From positions 111,868 through 175,867 of the forward strand of contig QLIY01000005.1 in NCBI GenBank assembly GCA_003260075.1: 64,000 nt of DNA, read 5' to 3'. The notes under the pieces were generated by a model. That model worked only from the letters and a program-made list of their open reading frames with translations. It did not search any database and was not told the origin of the DNA. This DNA is from Phallusia mammillata (taxonomy: Eukaryota > Chordata > Ascidiacea > Phlebobranchia > Ascidiidae). The position numbers and the translations under genes were made by a program. Shown here in pieces: positions 13,501-21,606 of the stretch. Each line of letters opens with the position of its first letter. Position 1 is the first letter of the stretch.

Positions 13501-16500
13501 AAACCTTTAACAACATGAAGGTAACACTGAAACTTAGTTGAGAGTTACTCAAATACAGCAACATGTCATTTACCTGGAAGCTGCGGACAGTACACGCTGT
13601 TTCGACCTATAAGAACTTACGAGTGCAGCTGGTGACAAGAGATCGGCCGTATTGGCTAGTGTAGTCATCCAACGGCACTCCAGTTTGTTGGGAGTAACAG
13701 GCTAAAAAGCCATGCCTTACCGGTTAAACCACAGAGATGTTATAGATCGAAACAGTGTGCCCTGCCTGCAGTTTATCGTTTATTGGGTTGATCATTTTTA
13801 CACGATCCATATGCAATTAAACGGATTGTCCGACTAACTGGATTCATCTTTTCCAGTTCGTATACTGACTGTAACCAAATACTTGCATCTGACTTGTTTT
13901 TTAGGCTTACGGTGTCAGGCCTGAAGAAGCAAGCAAGAAATGGTTGGAACAGTGCATGTCGATAGGAGCAACAATCATGTTTCAAACGATGCTTAATCCG
14001 AACATGGTAAGTACGCTTCATAGTTCGGCGTAGCTGCTAGGCGTAGGCTAGAAAAAAATTGTCTGTGGTGGTATTCGAACCCACGACAGGAATGCTTGGT
14101 GACTGGCTGATTCGGTATAACGCCGTCAATATAGGCCTGGCCTATTGTGATTTATATATGAGTAAGCCGTGATCGCTGGTCTGCATTTTTTTTTCATTTG
14201 ACAACAGTTCCATAACATTTACGTTTTTGTTGCGTTTCAGCCTGACGAGTGTGCAATGCTGGAGGACAGTTGTGTTGGTGTAAATGACCTAGAAAGGGTC
14301 TCGTTCCATTTCCGTGCGATCACGGGCGACGTGGAACCAAATGGTGAGACCAAAACTCCTTTTTATTTGAAGTTATGCTGATTTATTTTGTTACATCAAA
14401 CAATCAGACCGTTTTCATTCGCAAAATCAGGCATGCAGACCATGAAATTAATAGTTATAGCGTGTAAATGCTACATAATAGATTTTTAGTACACTTTCGG
14501 TTATAATACTCCAAAAGTATCGATTTAGTCAAATTTTAATCCATCCCAAACCGCGGTGCTTGTGTTTTTGGGCTTAATTGCTAAAGCTAACTGATCACTT
14601 GCAACTAATTACTAATCGGCTTGTGTTGATGGCTGTAACGGTTTTTTTATGTTGCCTGCTTCATTTTTACGTTACTTTTTTGTTCTTCCAAGAATGCCCA
14701 TGCAATTGTAACAACAGCTTTAACGGCGCTAGTCCTGTGCACATAGATGGTAAGTTGATTTTTTGATTTTTGTTTGCTTTTTGCCTAATTACATCCAAGA
14801 CACACTACAAGTTTTGGATCAAAAAACATGATGATTTTTCAGCAGAAATGTGACTGAGGGTGTATTTAAAAGCAAACGCTTCCGGTACCTGAGATTTAAA
14901 ACTGAAAGAAATAGATAATTAAAAAAGCATAGAATATGTATTTCACTCTATTGTAATTTTCGATTTCCTCATTCAAATAGAACAATAAGTTACAATTTAA
15001 GAGAATAAAAAACAAAAACAATTGTGGTGCTCGCTAATTTAAAAATTGTCTACAAACAGTTTGTTGTTCATTTTCGATTTTCTTATTCAAATTGAGTCGT
15101 AAGTAAATATTTAATTTTAAATAAACCCAAAAAATGCCTAATTTTAATGCTCGCTAAGGTAAAAATTGACTACAAAACGTTTTTTCCATAACTTTTAATG
15201 TGTCTTCGCATCATTTCATAATTCACCAAAATAACCTTTTTGTTTTTAATTTATAAGTTTAAAAATTATTTCTATGTTGTCGTATGATTTCTATCTTATA
15301 CATGAATTTCCTTTGACAGCAAACGGCATCGGGTATTCTATGGAGGGCAACCGCTGTGCACTGAAAGTGTATTTCCACTTGGACAAGCATGTTTTCATCA
15401 AGCTCCCACCACGCCTTCAAGCTGGCGGAGGTGTTAAACTGATTCCTGTCATCTTTAACCACGGTAAGTTTTGCAACTGTATTCCAACTTGACTATGTCT
15501 TAATGCGCCGACTTCACCCTCTATTGTGAGTCCCTGCCACAAAACGCTAGTAGTAACGGTGTAGCTGCAGCGCGTTTACCATCCATCCATCCACCAATTG
15601 TGCCCTCAACTTTGTCGCGCTTTTTAACGCCTTGCGTTGCGCAGCTAATATTTCCGGCTTGGTGAATATTTTAGCTTTAGCGCAATTGTGCTGCTACAAT
15701 ATGCTTCACCCAGCAAAATTAACTCAACGTGACAAAAAATCTAGTGTTAATAAATATGTACCGTTTTTGACCTGCACACCTATTTTTAAAATATAAAACA
15801 ACCACGTTCAGAGTAAGATTTCCCAATGCGTCGAAACTGTTCAATGGAAAGACTTAAATTCGTGTATTGGCGGCTGAAAAACCGATTTGTATACTTTGGT
15901 TTAGTTTTGTTGGGATAAAACAAGTGATAAAGTTTTTTGTAAATGTACCGATAGTTTTTGGTGTAATACTTAACGCAGAAAAGGTTAGTCCCACTGTCAT
16001 AATACGTATTTACCCAAATCTAACATTTTGCCGATACATTCGTCGAGAAAGCTACTCTCTGTCTTTAATGATAGACAGGCGTTTTTTACAAGGTTTCAAG
16101 TCTCTTTAATGAAAACAGGCGCTTTTTACAAGGTTTTAAGTCTGTACAACAAGCAAAGTACAAATCGAATTACCAGATTCAATGTTTTCTCTCAGGCTTG
16201 GAAGACCTAGGAAATTATCTATACGAGCAAGGCGTCTCTCTCCAGAATTTCAGCAACTCCATCAACGAGAAAGCACTGCAGAAAACTTATGATTATTACA
16301 AGAAGTTTCGGGCTTTCCATCTTGATCGATCCAAACTTCCTAGAGACACAGAAGCAAGAGCTGTCCTCGTGGATAGGGTAAGCACACAAGTTAAGACTTA
16401 TGGTCAACTCAGTGCTATGATTTAAGGCAGTGGTTACGGATTAGGGTTTAACGCCCCAAGTGGGTCCGAAATAGTCAAGATGTTGGGTCACAAACAGGTT

Positions 16501-18655
16501 TTGTTACAATTTATTTGGTGTCAAACCGTATGATGTTTTTATTAGCTGTTGGTTGTGCTATTAAGAATAGAAAAAAGTTTTTTTAGACGATTTGTTACAA
16601 GCAATTTCAAACATTTTGCTTACCAATAAGCCAGGTACTTAAGAATAAACGCAAGATAGCACCCAAACATAACTGACCCCTTCACTTAGATGGTGACTAA
16701 CTATATGACCGTATACTCTCTCTTTAGCGGGTTTTCTTGATCAAATAAACCACTGTGTGGTATCTTTGTACAAAACTATACAAGTGCGTTTAATATATAT
16801 CACGTTGCTGCCACAACGATTTGCGCTGCAGTAGTTCGAATTCATATGTAGAATTGCTAGTTAATCTATGTTTTTGCTTTAGCTCTCGCGGCCACTGAAT
16901 GCTTTGGATGAAATCATGTCACTTCTGGAGGCAAACGTAAAGTCAAGACACGGAAAACCGAGTCTTGCACCGACCGGCTGCGGAGTGCTCCCTCTGGCGG
17001 CAGAGTTCTGCGGAAGATTGGGCGGATGCCATATCATTGCATGCAACAATGGTGTACACAGGTACAGTGGGCTGTTAAAAGTGCTAACTATGTAAAACAC
17101 AAGTTGTCTAAACTATTGTAACGTCATAGAGATTCTGTTGCCTTCACAGATACCATTTTGTGTCCAAAAACACGCGGGTTTACGGAAAAACACACACATT
17201 GCCTGATGTTTAAAAACTAAAGAACTTTAAAGCGAAGTAGATTGGACAAATTGAATGAAACTTTTGGTACCCGCTGAACTGGGCATCATGGGCAATATGA
17301 ACATCATGGGCATCATAACATCATGGGCAATATGAACATCATGTACACTATGGGCATCATGAACATCATAAACATCATGTACATCGTGGGCAATATGAAC
17401 ATCATGGGCATCATAAGCATCAGGGGCATCATGAACATCATAACATCATGGGCAATATCAACATCACGGGCATCATAAACATCATGAACATCATAGGCAT
17501 CATAAACATCAGGGGCATCATGAACATCATGTACATCATGAACATCATGGGCATCATGTACATCATGGGCATCATGAACATCATGTACATCATGGGCATC
17601 ATGAACATCATGGGCATCATGCACATCATGGGCATCATGACGTCATAGACATCATGGGCATCATGGTCCCCCCCCCCCATGGGCATCATGCACATCATGG
17701 GCATCATGACGTCATAGACATCATGCACATCATGGGCATCATGGACATCATAGACATCATGGGATAGCAATAAGATAGAGATTTACATGACGTATTTTTA
17801 AATTTGAGTTCGACAAACTTCTAAAACAAAACTCTATTCCAAACATGCTGCTAACAATGCAACGGGTAACCAAGAGTAATGTCAATTACACGGTTTCAGG
17901 TCAACCCTAGCTTGTTGCTTGGAAGAAGCTCTTATCCTTGCGAGGTCACATGGTCTTCCTCCGAAGTATCTTGTCACTGCTGCTTACCAACTTATGCGAA
18001 CCGGGGCTCGTCTGTACAGCGAGGTGAAGAACCCAGAATCAAGAGACCGAACAGTCAAATCAGCTCCCAGGTAAAACTGCAAGCTTTCTAGCTGTTAATT
18101 TGTAGTACTGTATCAAAGTACCCATTGTAGGCATTTTAATGAATCAGCTGGTCACCAAGCATTCCCATATGGCAAGCCGTAGGCCCGAAAAAATTCGAAC
18201 CCACGACTGGGGCCTTTCCGGTACTCGCCTTCTACCAACCGAGCTACACAGGCTCAGGGGTAAACCCGTTGAAAGTTAAATCACAAGCACCGTTGCCTGT
18301 CTCGTATGCTGCATATGTCAGCTTCGTGGTAGGGGATCGCCAGATTGACCAGTAATCAGTTAGGAGTACTGTACATCACATTGTCTGTGTTTGTTTCTTC
18401 ATATAAATGGCATTTTCATCAACAAACCAGTAATTATGTCATGGCGTTTTCAGTGTCTGTTTGTTAGTCGCAGTTAATAACTATTGCTTTTTATTTGGTC
18501 TCCCCAGTCGAAATTATGACTGAACGAAATATATTTTCGATCAAAATGTTGGAGGACTTCCTCCCCGGTTGGAAACCAATGATCTAAACGAAAACTTTGC
18601 TTTGTCTTCTAGGTTGTTTAAACTGAATCAGGAATCGGAACAAAGTCCAACGTGA
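1538..18655 (+). CDS. INPP4-type inositol polyphosphate 4-phosphatase (5' end outside window)
   Basis: Probable phosphoinositide 4-phosphatase acting on PI(3,4)P2. Exons: 1538-1665, 1736-1790, 2030-2155, 2873-3025, 3427-3543, 4109-4193, 6407-6608, 7441-7609, 8148-8268, 9194-9364, 9831-9929, 10118-10229, 10676-10761, 11247-11389, 12347-12462, 12903-13051, 13405-13520, 13905-14006, 14241-14343, 14693-14749, 15320-15463, 16196-16377, 16883-17061, 17900-18070, 18613-18655. All phases agree, giving 1042 visible residues against about 920-980 in vertebrate INPP4A/B. Family blocks seen are FCPTNCHVNLLQV (FVPINLHLQRMQV in INPP4B), MLEDSCVGVNDLERVSF (MLEDMAVGISDLKKVAF) and LIPVIFNHG (VYPVLFNVG). The N-terminal C2 domain is not in view. 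The residues encoded by exons 7441-10761 form a Ser/Thr/Pro-rich insert. The catalytic loop is CNNGVHRS (Cys at visible residue 966, Arg 972), which keeps CX5R but not the family's CKSAKDRT. The C-terminus is short. The family is secure; activity on the usual substrate is inferred. Confidence 0.92.
2227..2492 (+). repeat. Two C-tract-linked copies of a 102-bp segment
   Basis: 2227-2328 and 2391-2492 are the same length and differ at only a few bases. The first copy is bracketed by C10 runs at 2217-2226 and 2330-2339. They lie in an INPP4 intron. Confidence 0.9.
2520..2683 (+). repeat. Direct duplication around a C10 tract
   Basis: 2520-2594 and 2605-2683 flank C10 at 2595-2604. The copies differ by a 5-base indel and otherwise match closely. 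Confidence 0.9.
3719..3952 (+). repeat. Direct duplication around a C10 tract
   Basis: 3719-3830 and 3841-3952 flank C10 at 3831-3840, with a few substitutions such as acaacatt against acagcatt. Confidence 0.9.
4225..4445 (+). repeat. Duplicated tail of a dispersed element (gccagaagagctctata family)
   Basis: The motif around ataaagttgat...atgcctggcagcaacagct occurs at about 4225-4256 and again at about 4409-4443. The second copy is preceded by gccagaagagctctata, which also ends the elements near 37.24 kb and 45.15-45.5 kb. A Penelope-like or other retroelement tail is possible. No coding part is present. Confidence 0.6.
4801..4988. repeat. Inverted repeat containing the Ciona spliced-leader sequence
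   Basis: A perfect 20-bp inverted pair sits at 4801-4820 and 4969-4988. Positions 4968-4983 read ATTCTATTTGAATAAG, identical to the published 16-nt Ciona SL exon. It is not followed by a GT donor, so it is not a working SL RNA gene. Related 15-base matches occur on the minus strand at 4806-4820 and on the plus strand at 11827-11841. It lies in an INPP4 intron. Confidence 0.7.
5399..5673 (+). repeat. Direct duplication around a C11 tract
   Basis: About 131 bp at 5399-5530 and 5541-5673 flank C11 at 5531-5541. Differences include ccatttatg against ccgtttatg and ggtcc against gggtcc, resembling two alleles. Confidence 0.92.
6059..6336 (+). mobile_element. Truncated, internally duplicated hAT-like MITE
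   Basis: The left end reads CAGGGTTTTTTTTAAGG. The first about 130 bp is repeated in tandem (6059-6190 and 6191-6336). The same family is intact at 20996-21136 and 24611-24798. No right terminal repeat is visible here. Confidence 0.75.
7850..7905 (+). repeat. tRNA-derived SINE fragment
   Basis: Contains a B-box-like ggttcgagccc followed by the cacgacagg segment shared with the SINEs near 14.1, 18.2 and 38.9 kb. It is too short and lacks an A box, so it is not a tRNA gene. Confidence 0.5.
8588..8927 (+). repeat. Direct duplication around a C10 tract
   Basis: About 162 bp at 8588-8749 and 167 bp at 8760-8927 flank C10 at 8750-8759. The copies differ by small indels and substitutions. They lie in an INPP4 intron. 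Confidence 0.92.
9889..10099 (+). repeat. C10-linked duplication that copies the 3' half of an INPP4 exon
   Basis: 9889-9989 and 10000-10099 flank C10 at 9990-9999. The first 41 bases are coding (end of exon 9831-9929, encoding NPPGQENNSAEKS) and both copies keep the donor site. The second copy has no acceptor in front of it and is unlikely to be used as an exon. Confidence 0.9.
12023..12258. mobile_element. Non-autonomous hAT element, intact
   Basis: TIRs CAGGGGTCGGCAACC and GGTTGCCGACCACTG are flanked by the perfect 8-bp duplication ctgtagag (12015-12022, 12259-12266). It is GC-rich relative to the intron around it. A fragment of the same family is at 29128-29235. Confidence 0.93.
13578..13773. 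mobile_element. MITE with about 34-bp terminal inverted repeats
   Basis: The left end contains gctgtttcgacctataa and the right end ttatagatcgaaacagtg, which are inverted relatives. The interior holds cagctggtgacaagaga and an aagccatgcc segment that recur near 53.85 and 62.65 kb. The ends also recur near 20.0, 25.37, 33.38, 49.11 and 63.9 kb. Target duplications are not clear, so the superfamily is not assigned. Confidence 0.7.
14050..14200. repeat. tRNA-derived SINE fragment
   Basis: Contains attcgaacccacgacagg (reverse B box) and the tail gccgtgatcgctggtctgcat shared with the SINE at 38885-39225. Confidence 0.6.
17286..17765. repeat. 9-bp minisatellite (atcatgggc-type units) in the intron splitting the INPP4 catalytic loop
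   Basis: About 480 bp of variant 9-mers (atcatgggc, atcatgaac, atcatgtac, atcataggc). Because the unit is a multiple of three, several frames on both strands stay open for 60-110 codons; these are artefacts of the repeat. A C11 run at 17668-17678 joins two copies of a 57-bp block (about 17610-17667 and 17679-17735). Confidence 0.95.
18130..18360 (-). repeat. tRNA-derived SINE, minus orientation
   Basis: On the minus strand it has an A-box-like TGTGTAGCTCGGTTGGTAG and a B-box-like GTGGGTTCGAATT, separated by about 30 bases. The spacing is tRNA-like but the 3' part is degenerate. It is the same family as 38885-39225. Confidence 0.7.
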
Positions 18656-20995
18656 CGTGTTGAAAGCCTTAAAACTCACAAAAAAACAAGTCGGACTTCA
18701 AGAGTTTTGCGTCCCACACCTGTTTGCACTTCAACCAATGTAGACCACGTCGATGTCTGCCTATTTTTTATATCTATTCTTACCCAGGATCAACCGACCA
18801 AGAGTTGTTATGCCCGTGCGATCGCATTTGCCTTGTAACCTATTGTGTTGGGAGCTGGGCCGAGAGCACCTTATCACTGTATTGCTTTTAGCCGATAGCA
18901 AAAACAGCACAACGACCAATACGTTAATTTCACAGCCAGTTCCAGTGTTGTTGTTTTTTGCGCCTACTTCTTCAACTCTCGCCGTTTACGCGGTTTGCCT
19001 TATGTTGTTTTTATTGGTTATAAAGCTGCGCCGTTCTTTTATTCATGTACCATGACCGTATAATGCAGAATTGTATGCTTGAAAATGAGGCACTAACCCG
19101 AAAGTACAAGGCCAAAACCTGACCCGAATACAAAGCTCTTTAAATTAAACCCGAAAGTTGGTGAAATTGTTGCACAAATGATGCTGTGAATTCAAGCTAT
19201 TCCATTCAAACATAAGCCCCAACCCGACCCTTGCCTGACTTAGAACTCTGGTGTAACGCACACCGTATTGATGTTTCATCACCACAGCAAGCGAAATGTG
19301 GGTAAATACATACTGTTATATAACTGTGTAACACCTCAACGTTAAATGAAATGTGCTGCACCGCACACTTACAGAATGTACTATGAACAACTAGACCTAT
19401 TTCGCAGTGTAGAAACCGCTTATGTATAGGGTTTGATTGTTCTAAAAGCCATTCAACATACTAGAAGCTGTTTCTTGTAGTCTACATCAGAAATCAAATC
19501 TTCAATTGCACATTCGTCGCTTGTAGTTTTTCGTTGTTATTTTTTTCGTTGTAGAAACTTACTTGATTCCATTCATTTCCTTGCGACGCATATTTTTGAT
19601 TGCTTGTTTTTTTATTTCCCGCCCTGTTAGTAATGGGATTTTGTTTTTCCCGAACGAATGAAACAAATTTTACCGCCTACCGAAACCGGCGTTGATTGTA
19701 ATCAGCCGAAAACTGAGCAAAACGTGCCTGTAGATGGCAACAGATCCTCTAAACCAGAAATAGAACAACTTAAAAGCCTACTTTGACCGGTCAGCGGTTG
19801 GCCGAACGGACTAAGGAGCTCAACGTAAGTGCAGGCTCCAAAATGTCCTGGTAAGATCAGGGGTTTAAATGCAATGAAAGAAAGAAGTTGCTATGAATGT
19901 GAAGAGAAATCAACAGAAGTTTTTAAACAAAACACTTCTTCATAGCTTGATTGTACAGTAGACCGCAAAGGCAGTACACAAATCTGTCACATTTCGACCA
20001 TAGTTAGTGGCACAACCTGTTAAAGAAATGTGCCACTGACAATCCTTCTGATTTCGTTATGAAACGCAGTCGGACAAAACAACTAATCACATTCGAAGAT
20101 GTAGGACATGTGAAACACAGCATTCAAAGTTACCAAGTTGAATTTTAAATCTAGTTCTTGCAATTTTTGTGTGACTGTATTGTTCCAAACCAGTCCACAG
20201 TTGCATTACATTAAAGCCACAAACTTGGTAGTCAAATATACGATTTCTATAATAGTGATCTGGTTTTAGAATTGCCAAATCTGGTGTGTTTCGCGCATGA
20301 AAACAAAAAGAGACAGAAACACATTGCATTGAATTCCTAGACACAACAAATTAAAATCCGCGTACGGTTTTCAGCATAAACAGTACCATTTTATGTATTA
20401 GAGAGTTAAAAGAGCAAACGAAAGGTAATAAACAAACCAAAACATGGTAAATACTGCAGCACCACAAATAAAAAAAATAAAGGACGTTCAGAAATGTAGG
20501 ACCTCAAAGTAAAAAATAAGTAGCTTGAAGCAAAAATAGGAAGCTTAAATAGTTATGACTTTTGAATTTTTGGGTAGGTAAAACAATGAGTAATAGAAAA
20601 CAGGTAAAAACTGCAACATGGACTGATAACGTCTAATTAGGTTAAAATAAAAACGCAGACCTTGGCAAGCACTTACAAAACTATATGGCAGGGTAAATTG
20701 ATTGTGTTCAGCAATGAGAACTACAGAGGACGGAATGGGCATCACGTTCTACAAAAACGCATATTTTTACTGATTGCAATTTTGTTTCAATAAACTACAG
20801 TGCATATATTTGCCACAGGGCAGGGGCCGGCAAACTTTTTGCTGCTTTTAACCAGTTGGATTAGTTAACATACTGATCTTTAATAAGATAACAAACGTTC
20901 CATGTGTGCAAATTTACTAGCCATCATTAAGTTACAATAAGGCTGATTTAGTGAGGGCCATGGGGTTGTATTGCCGAAATAAATGTGCTCGCACC

Positions 20996-21136
20996 CAGGT
21001 TTTTTTTAAGGTTTGGTTTGGGTGACCGCTAAGTAGTTTTAAGAGACCGCAAGTGGTTCATTTAAATACCAAAAAATAGCCATATTTGCTTATTTGGGAA
21101 ACCGCTGGAGAAACCAAAACACCTTAAAAAACACTG
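20996..21136. mobile_element. Nested hAT-type MITE with perfect target duplication
   Basis: Ends CAGGTTTTTTTTAAGG and CCTTAAAAAACACTG, with target duplication ctcgcacc at 20988-20995 and 21137-21144. It sits inside the older element 20821-21572, so it is the younger insertion. Confidence 0.92.
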
Positions 21137-21183
21137 CTCGCACCTATAGTGGTAAGAGACGTAAAGTTCAACCTACATGGTGT

Positions 21184-21189
21184 TTTATT
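21184..21189 (-). terminator. Candidate poly(A) signal for GPR161
   Basis: AATAAA on the minus strand about 420 bp downstream of the GPR161 stop, inside the hAT element. It is the first canonical signal I find after the stop. Confidence 0.35.
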
Positions 21190-21606
21190 TCAGCCTTGTA
21201 AATATTACTGGCACATTTGAAAGTTGGGCCGTTTTTTTCGGCTTGGGTTAACCAGAAAAGTGGCCAGAAGAAAAAGAGGTGCCTCAAAATGTTGTTACAC
21301 TATATGGGTTGATTTAAAATACCAAATTATGGGACCCAAAATTTGTATTTTTAAAAGTTTAGTCAGGAAAGCCATAACCCCTTTCTGCTTGCAACGTCAA
21401 TGGTTCGCGTTTAAGTTTGAATAAAATGGGCTTGATTCGGGCCTAACATTACAGTATGGATCATTTGTACCGCACTTTACCTAACTTTCGGCACTCATTC
21501 GGGCTTTACTTTAAAAAAGGGGTAAAAGCCCCTATTACAGCAGCTTAAAACTCTTGTGTTTGCCGACCCCTGCCACACGAAACAGCAATACAGCGAACTA
21601 AACCTA

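Larger units (their letters stand above)
20821..21572. mobile_element. hAT element of 752 bp with a nested MITE
   Basis: TIRs CAGGGGCCGGCAAAC and GTTTGCCGACCCCTG. Flanks ccacaggg and ccacacga match only in part, so the target duplication has decayed. The right end is 35 bp from the GPR161 stop codon. A 141-bp MITE is inserted at 20996-21136. Confidence 0.8.
18656..21606. other. 3' flank between INPP4 and GPR161
   Basis: No gene recognised. The 100-codon open frame at 18753-19055 lies in the presumed INPP4 3' UTR and has no family resemblance. A MITE-end fragment is near 19955-20035 and a hAT element with a nested MITE at 20821-21572. INPP4 transcription probably ends in the first few hundred bases; no AATAAA stands out there. 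Confidence 0.5.

Noticed and set aside
17313..17770. Proteins rich in HDAHDV or MMFMMP, 103-110 codons
   Set aside because: They are translations of the 9-bp minisatellite, open on both strands because the unit is a multiple of three.
18753..19055. 100-codon membrane-like frame after INPP4
   Set aside because: Lies in the presumed INPP4 3' UTR; hydrophobicity follows from T-rich sequence and no homologue is recognisable.
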